Source: Bacteroidales bacterium
GTDB taxonomy: Bacteria; Bacteroidota; Bacteroidia; Bacteroidales; UBA7960
Assembly: GCA_007129355.1 (NCBI GenBank)
Contig: SKVR01000001.1
Span: forward strand, 1 to 33,929
Direction of reading: 5' to 3'
Length of the DNA stretch: 33,929 nucleotides
Every line of letters starts with the position of its first letter. The first letter of the stretch is position 1. The notes below the pieces were generated by a model. The model saw only the letters and a program-made list of their open reading frames with translations, was not told where the DNA came from and ran no database searches. This document shows, in pieces, positions 7,569 through 15,661 of the stretch. Made by a program: the position numbers and the translations under genes.

Positions 7569-8282
7569 ATGCAAAAAAAACTTTTATTAATCAGTAACTC
7601 AACGAACTACGGGGAAAAATATCTGGCTTACACCCTGAAATATATTTCAGCTTTTCTGGGTAAAGACATTCGCAACATTGCCTTTGTCCCTTACGCTGCA
7701 GTAGATATATCCTATGTAGAATACACCAACCAGGTGAACGATGTTTTTTCTGAGCTTGGATATTCTGTGAAATCCACTGAAGACATTCAGGGACCGCAGA
7801 AAGTAATAGAGAATTCTGATGCAATTGTAATTGGTGGTGGTAATACTTTTCATCTCATACATTATATGCATGAGAAGGGTTTGATGGATATTATCACAAA
7901 AAAAGTTGAAAACGGCACCCCTTTCATAGGATGGAGTGCAGGAAGCAATGTTGCCTGCCCCACCATAAAAACCACCAATGACATGCCTGTTATTCAACCC
8001 TCAAGCTTTGATGCACTCTCGCTGGTTCCTTTCCAGATTAATCCGCATTATACCGATGGTCGTATTCTCAATCATAATGGTGAAAGTCGTGAAGAACGGA
8101 TCAGGGAATTCCTGGAGCTCAATCCTCAAATGACTGTAGTCGGATTAAAAGAAGGTTCCATGCTGCAAATAGAGGGCGATACCGTGAAACTTCTGGGGAA
8201 TAAAACTCTGAAGGTTTTCCGCAAAGATCAACCAACGCTTGAATACGACCCCAGCACATCACTTGATTTTATTCTAAAATAA
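7569..8282 (+). CDS. pepE: Peptidase E, alpha-aspartyl dipeptidase (family S51)
   Basis: A cytoplasmic serine peptidase of 237 residues that hydrolyses dipeptides with N-terminal aspartate. It aligns along its length with enterobacterial PepE: LLLISNSTNYG at the N-terminus, IVIGGGNTFHL (87-97), the nucleophile elbow GWSAGSN with Ser123, TTNDMP with Asp138, and INPHY with His160. All three residues are shifted by +3 from the known E. coli triad (Ser120, Asp135, His157), so the active site looks intact. Family S51 also contains cyanophycinase, but the TTNDMP and FDAL motifs are of PepE type. A good promoter lies at 7492-7524 and a terminator at 8305-8343. The next gene, on the same strand, is a cyanophycin-synthetase-like protein, an association that may be meaningful because such polymers are made of aspartyl bonds. 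Confidence 0.92.
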   Translation: MQKKLLLISNSTNYGEKYLAYTLKYISAFLGKDIRNIAFVPYAAVDISYVEYTNQVNDVFSELGYSVKSTEDIQGPQKVIENSDAIVIGGGNTFHLIHYMHEKGLMDIITKKVENGTPFIGWSAGSNVACPTIKTTNDMPVIQPSSFDALSLVPFQINPHYTDGRILNHNGESREERIREFLELNPQMTVVGLKEGSMLQIEGDTVKLLGNKTLKVFRKDQPTLEYDPSTSLDFILK

Positions 8283-8304
8283 TAACACTTTTAATTCTGC
8301 ATTC

Positions 8305-8346
8305 AATCCCATACTTGCTATATTTGCATAGTATGGGGTTTTTATT
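8305..8346 (+). terminator. Terminator after pepE with an embedded -7 box
   Basis: AATCCCATACT (8305-8315) pairs with AGTATGGGGTT (8330-8340), 11 pairs including one G-U, around a 14-nt loop and followed by a run of T (8339-8343). This is a good intrinsic terminator for pepE. The loop region includes TATATTTG (8319-8326), a perfect TAnnTTTG, which could be the -7 box of the next gene, with transcription starting about 55-60 nt before the ATG at 8390. A clear -33 element is not seen. Confidence 0.6.
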
Positions 8347-8389
8347 ACAGCCCATCTACATAAGTTTTTCTAAGACCAAAACCATTTAT

Positions 8390-11131
8390 ATGAACTTTAG
8401 TCCGGATAACTTGCCGGATTTCTATCCGGTAAAAGGTCCCTTGAAGATTTCAGGATTACAGGCTCTGCATGGTGCCGGTTATTACAGTGCCGGACCGGTA
8501 ATAATCATGCAACTGAATCTTGGAAAATTTGATGAGGTATTTACCAATAACATAGATGGGTTTTTTGAAAAGCTAAAAGATAAACTTCCCGGTCTTGAAG
8601 AGCACCGATGCAGCGAAGGAGAAACCGGTGGCTTTTTCTCCAGGGTTAAAGATGGAACACTGCTGGGGCATGTGGCCGAGCATATAGCCATTGAGTTGCA
8701 AACACTTGCCGGAATGAATGTAAGCTTTGGTAAAACCCGCAGTACAGGGCAAAAGGGAATTTATAACGTTGTTTTCCGGTTTCATACTGAGGAAGCCGGA
8801 TTATTTGCTGCCCATGCGAGTATTGATATCCTGAACAGAATCCTTACTAAAAAAGAAACAAACATTGGTTTGTTTATTGATGATTTAAATCGTATAAGGC
8901 AAAAAAATGAGCTGAACCCGGGTACCCTTGCCATTGTGAATGAAGCGCGTGAGAGAAACATACCTGTAATTCATCTCGATTCATATAATATGATTCAATT
9001 AGGAACCGGAAAATTTCAGAAACGGTTCCGCAATTCCATTACATCCGACACACCACTAATGGCAGCTGAGAATTCGCAGGATGCATTTCTTAACACACTC
9101 ATGCTGGCAAATGCCGGAATACCTGTTGCAAAAACCATGAAAACAGGTAACGTGGAGGATGCAATAGCTTTCTGGAAAAGCTTAAATAGGCCGGTAACAC
9201 TAAAAACAAAGAATAAAAGAAATACATGTATTTTTCCAGCACTCAACAACCCCGAAATTATTCAATCAGCCTTTCTTCTGTGCAAAAATTATAGTGATGA
9301 TATACTGGTGCAGGAACAAATACCAGGCATAACCAATCGCCTGCTTATCATTGATAACAAGTTTGTGGCTGCGAGCCTGTTACAACAACCCGAGATTATA
9401 GGAAACGGTACGGACAATATTGCCCGGCTCATAGAGAAACTCAATGATGATCAGAATCGTCAACCCGAAAAAAAAGGTAGTCTTGAAGTGCTTCAACCCA
9501 GCGATGAAATGCTTGAAAATCTTTCCTTTTACGGTTTTTCGCTTAATGATGTGCCTGACGATGGAGTTAAGATTCTATTAAGTAATAACCCAACCATTCA
9601 AAGTGGCGTGCTTCCTGCCGACGTCACGGGGATAGTTCACCCTCTTAATCGAGCTATTGCTGAACGTGTTGCAGAAATAAGCGGGTTAAAGGTTGCTGGA
9701 GTAAATATGGTATGTGCTGACATAAGCAAGCCTGTTGAAGACATACAGGGTGCTGTTATAGATGTTGATCCGTCACCGGATATTCGTATACACCTCAGCC
9801 CTTGGAAGGGTAAAAGCAGAGATGTTGCTGCACCTTTTGTGAATATGCTTTTCCCTGAAAATACTCCTTCCAGAATTCCTGTTGTTTCCATAGCAGGTTC
9901 AGCCGGAAAATCTGTATGTGCATACCTTATCAGTTTTATGCTTGAAAAGGAAGGTTATCAAACCGGACTGGCACATTCTGATGGAATTTTTATGGGTGGC
10001 CGGCGCATTATCCGTGAAGATATGGCAAATTACCATGCAGCACAACTGATCCTGAAAGATCCTGGAGTAGAATGTGCTGTGCTCGAAACCTCCTTTGAGA
10101 GTATCTTAACCCACGGGCTTGGATATGATTTTGCTGATATTGGTATAGTACTCAACGTGCATTCTCAACATCTGAACAATAATTATATCAGAAATACCGA
10201 CGATCTTGCTTATGCAAAATCAGTGGTGGCAGAGGAGGTTTATCGCGAGGGTTTCTCTATCCTGAATGCCGATGACCCGCTGGTTTTAAAAATGTCAGAA
10301 CGTATATACAGCAAACCGGTTTTTTTTACCCACGACACTGAAAATCCTGATTTCCGTAAGCATTGTTTGCGTGGCGGAACAGGAGCAGGAAAGGAGAACA
10401 ATGAACTTTTTCTCTGGACAAGCGGAGGCAAAAACCGTATTGCCGGCCTGGATGAAATTCCCCTTTGGGCAAATGGCAAAAACGATATTCTACTTGATTC
10501 GATTCTGGCAGCCATTTGTGCAATGACAGCCTTCGATATGCGCCCCGACCGAATCAGCCATTTACTTAAAACTTTCAAACCTGCATCAGCTAGTCTGCAT
10601 GGTAGACTTATGACGCTTTTCCCCGGCCAGAATACTGTAATAATTGATAAACCAGCCGGGCCCATCGCACTGAAAAATTTAAAAGAAAAATTGTTTGAGA
10701 ATCAGGTAAACCAAGAGGTTTTTATAGACCTGAGCGGAGAATTACCGGATGATTTCTGGATAAATTTTTTAAATGTTTTTAAAAATGATAAAATTCTGGT
10801 GAACCTGTTTTTTTCGCAAAACGAAGATTTCAGAGGTGATAAATCAAATAAGAAGGATTATAGCAGTAATAATATCATTCTCACATTGAAAGAACGTTAT
10901 AAAAAAGCCCCCACCCTTCACCAGAATATGAATGAGAATGAAATAATAAATCATATTAAAACCAAGGCTGATAAAGAGTCTTTTAAAAACTATGTATTTG
11001 TTTTTTGGGAAAAACCTGAAGAATGTATAAAACAACTTGAAAGACAGGAAAAACCTGCAACATTTTTCATTTTCAGCTGGAACTTCAGGCATCTGCATCA
11101 ATTGATCAGCCAAAATCTTATTATTTTGTAA
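8390..11131 (+). CDS. Cyanophycin synthetase-like protein with degenerate catalytic sites
   Basis: A 913-residue protein with the three-part layout of CphA1. The N domain (about 1-190) is well kept: LHGAGYYSAGPVIIM, EHRCSEGETGGFFSR (71-85), GTLLGHVAEHIAIELQ (89-104), FGKTRSTGQKGIYNVVF. The ATP-grasp part (about 220-465) has lost the glycine-rich ATP loop (TLKTKNKRNTC where CphA has IKPLDGNHGRG), the DH of the SDHR motif, and the EVN metal motif (DVDPSPD, 458-464). The Mur-ligase part keeps a P-loop-like GSAGKS and NADDPL (626-631) but lacks the DNTG and RGG motifs, and DYAHNP is replaced by DKPAGP. The last ~100 residues are Lys/Asn-rich and match nothing I know. The ATG at 8390 is chosen because earlier starts (TTG 8315, ATG 8333) lie in the pepE terminator. 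It may be a pseudoenzyme; active synthesis is doubtful. Confidence 0.85.
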   Translation: MNFSPDNLPDFYPVKGPLKISGLQALHGAGYYSAGPVIIMQLNLGKFDEVFTNNIDGFFEKLKDKLPGLEEHRCSEGETGGFFSRVKDGTLLGHVAEHIAIELQTLAGMNVSFGKTRSTGQKGIYNVVFRFHTEEAGLFAAHASIDILNRILTKKETNIGLFIDDLNRIRQKNELNPGTLAIVNEARERNIPVIHLDSYNMIQLGTGKFQKRFRNSITSDTPLMAAENSQDAFLNTLMLANAGIPVAKTMKTGNVEDAIAFWKSLNRPVTLKTKNKRNTCIFPALNNPEIIQSAFLLCKNYSDDILVQEQIPGITNRLLIIDNKFVAASLLQQPEIIGNGTDNIARLIEKLNDDQNRQPEKKGSLEVLQPSDEMLENLSFYGFSLNDVPDDGVKILLSNNPTIQSGVLPADVTGIVHPLNRAIAERVAEISGLKVAGVNMVCADISKPVEDIQGAVIDVDPSPDIRIHLSPWKGKSRDVAAPFVNMLFPENTPSRIPVVSIAGSAGKSVCAYLISFMLEKEGYQTGLAHSDGIFMGGRRIIREDMANYHAAQLILKDPGVECAVLETSFESILTHGLGYDFADIGIVLNVHSQHLNNNYIRNTDDLAYAKSVVAEEVYREGFSILNADDPLVLKMSERIYSKPVFFTHDTENPDFRKHCLRGGTGAGKENNELFLWTSGGKNRIAGLDEIPLWANGKNDILLDSILAAICAMTAFDMRPDRISHLLKTFKPASASLHGRLMTLFPGQNTVIIDKPAGPIALKNLKEKLFENQVNQEVFIDLSGELPDDFWINFLNVFKNDKILVNLFFSQNEDFRGDKSNKKDYSSNNIILTLKERYKKAPTLHQNMNENEIINHIKTKADKESFKNYVFVFWEKPEECIKQLERQEKPATFFIFSWNFRHLHQLISQNLIIL

Positions 11132-11159
11132 AAGAATATTTCAACTTCTTTTATTTCCA

Positions 11160-11167
11160 TAATTTTG
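11160..11167 (+). promoter_or_regulatory. Candidate -7 box upstream of the DUF4831 operon
   Basis: TAATTTTG matches TAnnTTTG and would start transcription near 11174, about 77 nt before the ATG at 11251. The only -33-like element is TTTC at 11139-11142, with a short 17-nt spacer, so this is a weak call. Confidence 0.3.
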
Positions 11168-11250
11168 TGATGCATTGCAGTATCGGCAAATGACATAAAA
11201 AACTAACGAAATAATAAATAGGAATTTCAAGATAAACAATCATAAAGAAA

Positions 11251-12426
11251 ATGGACAGACTAAAAATTTTTCTTATAACAGTAGCACTTATCTTACTGGG
11301 AGTAAGCTGTAAAACTCAGGAGCCTATCAGGGTGCAGCACATCAGAAATCTTGAAACAGGGCACACCCTTCAGGGTTATTATTATGCCTTGCCCCGAACG
11401 GTTTTAATAGTTGATGTAACTGTAGTAAAAACAACGGAAACATCAGGTCCGTTTGCACCCTACGCAGAACGCCTTCTAGGACTGGAAGATGTAATTACAG
11501 AGCATTCCTCAGTTTATGAGATCAGAGAAGTAAACGTTAACTCCTATGCCGAACCAGATCCATCAGAGTTTTATTTTGTAGAACTGGATTTGAACAAAAA
11601 CCGCAAAAATCCTTTGTCTTTACATATGAGTGAAGGCGGACTCATCTCAGCTGTAAATGCTCCTTTCGATAAGCAGGAATTCCTGTTAAGCACTTCCCTG
11701 GAAAGAAAATACGGAATTTTTGGAAGTGAAGCAACGTTCAATCATTTTGTTGAATCCAACATGCACGAAAAGGTTGATACCATCATTCAGCACGTGCAGG
11801 TTGATACTATGACCGTTGAAAGGAGAACCCTTAGGCGCCGGCTGGTTGAAAAATCATCAGAAATAAGAGCCAAAGAAGTAGCTGATTATATTCTGAAGAT
11901 CCGGGATAAAAAGTTTGATTTGATAAGCGGATTTGCTGAAATAACTTACTCCAGAGAAGCTTTGCAGTATATGTACGATCAGCTTACAAAACAGGAGAAT
12001 AATTATATGGAGCTATTTACCGGAATGACAACCCAAAGCAAAATAAAATACCGCTATTACTTTATTCCGGACAAGAATACTGCCAGCGTACCCTATACAC
12101 TTTTCCATTTCTCTGAACTAAACGGAGTAGTGCAGGAAGAAGAACCTGGAAGCCAGGCTGTAAATATTCTGGCAACCCGAAGCAATACAACCCGGCAACT
12201 AGGGGTATTTGTAATGAATCCTGAACGCAGAAAAACAGAAACCGGTTTTTATTACCGGATTCCCGAACATGGCAATATTACTATTTCGAAAGGAGTAAGT
12301 CCAATTGCCGATGCCAGGATGCTTGTTAGTCAGTTTGGAATCATTACCAGTTTACCACCTGTTGATCTTCAGATTGAATTTTATCCTGATACGGGTTATA
12401 TTAAATCGGTAAAAAAAATTAAATAG
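11251..12426 (+). CDS. DUF4831 family lipoprotein
   Basis: A 391-residue exported protein of unknown function. The N-terminus is a short signal with hydrophobic core ending LLGVSC (Cys20), a plausible though not canonical lipoprotein box. The part after it carries the DUF4831 pattern: GYYYALPRTVLIVDVTVVKT, then GPFAPYAERLLGLEDVI, and later SEIRAKEVADYILKIRDKKFDLISG and LQYMYDQLTKQENNYMELFTG. The family is frequent in Bacteroidota envelopes, with no known activity. The predicted fold is beta-rich with a central helical stretch. It is the first gene of a tight unit: the next start lies 20 nt after its stop. Candidate -7 box at 11160-11167. Confidence 0.75.
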   Translation: MDRLKIFLITVALILLGVSCKTQEPIRVQHIRNLETGHTLQGYYYALPRTVLIVDVTVVKTTETSGPFAPYAERLLGLEDVITEHSSVYEIREVNVNSYAEPDPSEFYFVELDLNKNRKNPLSLHMSEGGLISAVNAPFDKQEFLLSTSLERKYGIFGSEATFNHFVESNMHEKVDTIIQHVQVDTMTVERRTLRRRLVEKSSEIRAKEVADYILKIRDKKFDLISGFAEITYSREALQYMYDQLTKQENNYMELFTGMTTQSKIKYRYYFIPDKNTASVPYTLFHFSELNGVVQEEEPGSQAVNILATRSNTTRQLGVFVMNPERRKTETGFYYRIPEHGNITISKGVSPIADARMLVSQFGIITSLPPVDLQIEFYPDTGYIKSVKKIK

Positions 12427-12446
12427 AAATTTGAAAAACCAAGTAT

Positions 12447-13202
12447 ATGAAGCATATAATAATCACTGGACATAGTAAAGGATTAGGAGCAGGAATAACT
12501 ACTGCACTTATTGATGAAAACCATCATATTCATGGCATTTCCCGAACCGATAACACTGACCTGCAGAAACTAGCTGCAGCTAAAGGCTGTAAAATAAACT
12601 TTTACTCCTGCAATCTGTCGCATACAGATACAATTGAACCGATAATGAAGCTTGTATTTGAAAATATTTTGCACGAAGACTGCGAGGGAATTTACCTGAT
12701 CAATAATGCAGGAGTGATAAAACCAATCGGGCCTATTGAAACTCTTGAACAAGCTCAGATGGACTTGCATATGATGATTAATCTGCTGGCGCCCATGTAT
12801 ATTATAAAGGAATTTGTGAAGCATTTTTCTGATTGGAAAACCGAAAAACGTATATTGAATATCTCATCAGGTGCTGCAATTAATCCTTATCATGGCTGGA
12901 GCAACTATTGTACGGGTAAGGCAGGCCTTGATATGTTCACACGTTGCATTGCAACAGAACAGGAAGACAAGAAATATCCTGTGAAACTTATGGCAGTAGC
13001 ACCAGGCATTATTGATACTGATATGCAAACAACCATAAGGGGTACAACAGACGCACAGTTCATCCACAAGCAAAAATTTGTGGAACTCAAGGAATCCGGT
13101 CAGTTGATTGCACCCAACCTTGCCGGGAAAAAGCTGAAAGAACTTCTGTTTTCAGCCAACTTTAAAAATGGCGATATCACTGATATCCGCGATAAATATT
13201 AA
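12447..13202 (+). CDS. SDR family NADP-dependent oxidoreductase
   Basis: A cytoplasmic short-chain dehydrogenase/reductase of 251 residues. The Rossmann cofactor motif is TGHSKGLG (7-14), a TGxxxGxG pattern; Arg33 after the second strand (ISRT) favours NADPH. NNAG is at 86-89, and the catalytic residues are Ser141, Tyr154 and Lys158 (YCTGK). The sequence after the active site (PGIIDTDMQ) is also typical. The TGHSKGLG start and overall pattern recall benzil reductase/sepiapterin-reductase-like SDRs such as Bacillus YueD, but the substrate cannot be inferred. It is the middle gene of an operon: 20 nt after DUF4831 and 23 nt before the GNAT-nitrilase gene. Confidence 0.88.
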   Translation: MKHIIITGHSKGLGAGITTALIDENHHIHGISRTDNTDLQKLAAAKGCKINFYSCNLSHTDTIEPIMKLVFENILHEDCEGIYLINNAGVIKPIGPIETLEQAQMDLHMMINLLAPMYIIKEFVKHFSDWKTEKRILNISSGAAINPYHGWSNYCTGKAGLDMFTRCIATEQEDKKYPVKLMAVAPGIIDTDMQTTIRGTTDAQFIHKQKFVELKESGQLIAPNLAGKKLKELLFSANFKNGDITDIRDKY

Positions 13203-13225
13203 CCAACCCCGAAATACCGTTCTAC

Positions 13226-14797
13226 ATGGATAAAATTGACCTTCAGGAATTTGAAAGCAAGCTAAAAGTAAGAAACCTGCAAATTGAAGATTTTGATACC
13301 CTGATACGCATGCAAAAAATATGCTTCCCTTCAATGCAAACCTGGAGTAGGGAGAACATTGAAAATCAGTTGCGTATTTTCCCCGATGGACAAATTGTAA
13401 TAGAAATAGACGGTATGCTTGTGGCAACTTCTTCAAGTCTGATAATCGACTCGGAGGATCTTGATTTGGACAAAAACTGGGATGAAATTTGCGATAATGG
13501 GAATATTGGAACCCATGATCCTGAAGGGGATACACTTTACGGTATGGAGATTATGGTTCATCCGGAATATAGAGGTATGAAACTGGCTACCCGGCTTTAT
13601 GAAGCTCGCAAGGAACTGGCCAGAGAACGTAATCTCATGCGAATCGTAATCGGTGGCAGACTACCTGGATACAGAAATTACAAAGATAAGCTCAGTATCA
13701 ATCAATATGTTGACAGAGTTACAAGTAAAGCCATTTTCGACCCAGTGCTCACACCCCAGCTTTCCAATGGTTTCTCGCTGAAGAAAGTAATCAGGGAGTA
13801 CCTGGATGAGGACAAAGAATCAGGTGGATTTGCCACCTACCTGGAATGGGCCAACTTTGATTACCGACAGGAAAAAGACCGAAAGTTCCTTGCGTCGCTG
13901 CCCATGCGTATTTGCGTGGTTCAATATCAGATGCGACCCATTCGAAGTTTCGATGACTTTGCAGTGCAGTGCGAATATTTCGTTGATGTTGCTTCCGGAT
14001 ATAAGAGTGACTTTGTTTTGTTTCCCGAGATTTTTACACTTCAGTTATTATCGCTGTTTCCCAAAGAAAACCCGGGTACTGCTGCACGTAAAATCGGAGA
14101 ATTTACAGAACAATACCTTGAGCTATTCAGCGAACTTTCCATAAAATACAATATCAATATCGTTGCTGGTTCGCACTTTACACCCGAAGACGACAAGCTT
14201 TACAACATTGCATATCTCTTTAAGCGAAATGGCGAAATAGGAAAGCAATACAAACTGCACATTACCCCCAATGAAAAGAAGTGGTGGGGTGTTGAACCGG
14301 GCCGTAATATAGAAGTTTTTGACACTGATAAAGGTAAAATTGCCATTCAGATATGCTATGACATAGAATTTCCTGAAGTTGCCCGTATAGCGGTAGAAAG
14401 AGGCGCCAGAATCATATTTGTTCCTTTTTGTACCGACGACAGGCAAGGCTACCTTAGGGTAAGGTATTGCGCCCAGGCACGTTGTGTTGAAAACCAGATT
14501 TTTGTTGCTATTGCCGGTACGGTGGGTAACCTGCCACAGGTTGATAATATGGATATCCAGTATGCACAATCAGGGATTTTTACTCCTTCTGACTTCTCAT
14601 TTGCACGCGATGCCATTGCGGCAGAGTGCACCCCAAACGTAGAAACCGTGATCATCAATGACATAGATCTTGAACTATTGAAACGCCACAGAAACCGCGG
14701 AACCGTTACTAACTGGAATGATCGCCGCACGGATATTTACCGTGTTCAGGCACTTGATCATGATATGGAACGACACGAACCCCAGAATCCCTATTGA
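13226..14797 (+). CDS. Bifunctional GNAT acetyltransferase / nitrilase-family hydrolase (YhcX-like)
   Basis: A cytoplasmic fusion of 523 residues. Residues about 12-215 are a GNAT domain with the acetyl-CoA motif around VHPEYRGMKLATRLYEA (111-127). Residues about 226-510 are a carbon-nitrogen hydrolase domain with the expected triad: Glu268 (LFPE), Lys343 (KQYKLH) and Cys377 (QICYDIEFPE). The same two-domain layout and length are known for Bacillus YhcX-like proteins, so this is an established architecture, not a new fusion. The natural substrate is uncertain; such enzymes hydrolyse amides or nitriles, and the GNAT half may acylate a related amine. Last gene of the DUF4831-SDR operon. Two hairpins follow the stop, but neither has a strong T-run. 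Confidence 0.9.
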   Translation: MDKIDLQEFESKLKVRNLQIEDFDTLIRMQKICFPSMQTWSRENIENQLRIFPDGQIVIEIDGMLVATSSSLIIDSEDLDLDKNWDEICDNGNIGTHDPEGDTLYGMEIMVHPEYRGMKLATRLYEARKELARERNLMRIVIGGRLPGYRNYKDKLSINQYVDRVTSKAIFDPVLTPQLSNGFSLKKVIREYLDEDKESGGFATYLEWANFDYRQEKDRKFLASLPMRICVVQYQMRPIRSFDDFAVQCEYFVDVASGYKSDFVLFPEIFTLQLLSLFPKENPGTAARKIGEFTEQYLELFSELSIKYNINIVAGSHFTPEDDKLYNIAYLFKRNGEIGKQYKLHITPNEKKWWGVEPGRNIEVFDTDKGKIAIQICYDIEFPEVARIAVERGARIIFVPFCTDDRQGYLRVRYCAQARCVENQIFVAIAGTVGNLPQVDNMDIQYAQSGIFTPSDFSFARDAIAAECTPNVETVIINDIDLELLKRHRNRGTVTNWNDRRTDIYRVQALDHDMERHEPQNPY

Positions 14798-15174
14798 TAA
14801 TCGGGTTCAAAACAAAAAATTACCCTTTACATAAATATTAACTGGTATTTTGAAAAATACCAGCAAAATAAAAAAACGATGGCATCGTTCTTTCCGGTTT
14901 CATGTATATTTATATTTGCGGTAAATGGCCTATTTATCGTGTAAGGTTCTATATTTTCGCCAGAAAAGTCATCCGATTCGAATTACTTAACCCGAAATTA
15001 TTTCTTTAATAATTCGAATTGAACTAACCAAACATAACATCAATTTAATTGTTTAACAATGCGTCTGGAAGATTTCAGACAATTTATTTGTTGTGATTTT
15101 CAATAAAAAAACACCTATAATTACAGATTTTTTTCTTAAATAACTAAGTATTAAAATATTCAGAGAAAGATAAT
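14798..15174. other. 377-nt intergenic region with inverted repeats
   Basis: No coding sequence is seen. A perfect hairpin CTGGTATTTT/AAAATACCAG lies at 14832-14853, and a second short one AACGATG-G-CATCGTT at 14875-14889 with only a weak T-rich tail; together they may end the upstream operon. TATATTTG (14911-14918) is a possible -7 box, which would give the downstream membrane-protein gene a leader of about 250 nt. Within it, ATTCGAATTA (14976-14985) and TAATTCGAAT (15010-15019) form a perfect 10-bp inverted repeat separated by 24 nt. Confidence 0.45.
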
Positions 15175-15642
15175 ATGGACAAATTCAAAAAAATTGAAAC
15201 CAGGAGCATTGACTGGATGGCAGTTAATGGAATATATTTATTAAGGATAAGTATCGGAATTATTTTCTTCTGGTTTGGATTTCAGAAGTTTTTTCCAGGC
15301 ATAAGTTCAGCCGAAGATATTGCCACACGCACTATAGATGTGCTATCATTCGGAATAGTACAAGCCCCCTATTCCATGCCAATTCTTGCCACCTGGGAGA
15401 CACTGATCGGGTTGGGATTTTTAACCGGAAAATTCTTCAGGGTAACAGTTGTTTTGCTTTATCTGCAAATGGCAGGGACTATTTTCCCCTTGTTTGTTTT
15501 TCCCGACGAAACTTTTCACAGGGTGCCATTTGTGCCAACAATTGAAGGTCAGTACATCATAAAAAATATTATCATCCTCAGTGCTGCGCTGGTTATACTG
15601 GCCTGGGATCAGGGCAAAATCATCAGTAAAGATAAGTCGTAG
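15175..15642 (+). CDS. DoxX/DUF417-like inner membrane protein
   Basis: A small integral membrane protein of 155 residues with four hydrophobic segments: about 20-40 (LLRISIGIIFFWFGFQKFF), 65-82, 87-108 and 130-147. The WFGFQKFFPG motif in the first segment and TIEGQYIIKNIIILSAALVI at the end are characteristic of the DoxX-like/DUF417 (YkgB) group. Members are often linked to redox or stress functions, but this one has no determined role. It stands alone, behind a long leader with an inverted repeat and convergent with the next minus-strand gene 19 nt away. A weak inverted repeat GTAGCA...TGCTAC spans the junction at 15639-15665. Confidence 0.75.
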   Translation: MDKFKKIETRSIDWMAVNGIYLLRISIGIIFFWFGFQKFFPGISSAEDIATRTIDVLSFGIVQAPYSMPILATWETLIGLGFLTGKFFRVTVVLLYLQMAGTIFPLFVFPDETFHRVPFVPTIEGQYIIKNIIILSAALVILAWDQGKIISKDKS

Positions 15643-15661
15643 CAGGCTGCATTAATTATTG

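Noticed and set aside
8315-8389. 25-residue extension of the CphA-like protein
   Set aside because: It overlaps the pepE terminator hairpin and does not resemble CphA N-termini.
8390-11131. Calling the gene a functional cyanophycin synthetase (cphA)
   Set aside because: Too many ATP-grasp and Mur-ligase catalytic motifs are replaced; only the domain layout and N domain support the name.
14123-14569. A 148-codon minus-strand frame opposite the nitrilase domain
   Set aside because: It is antisense to the catalytic region of a recognised enzyme and has no motif of its own.
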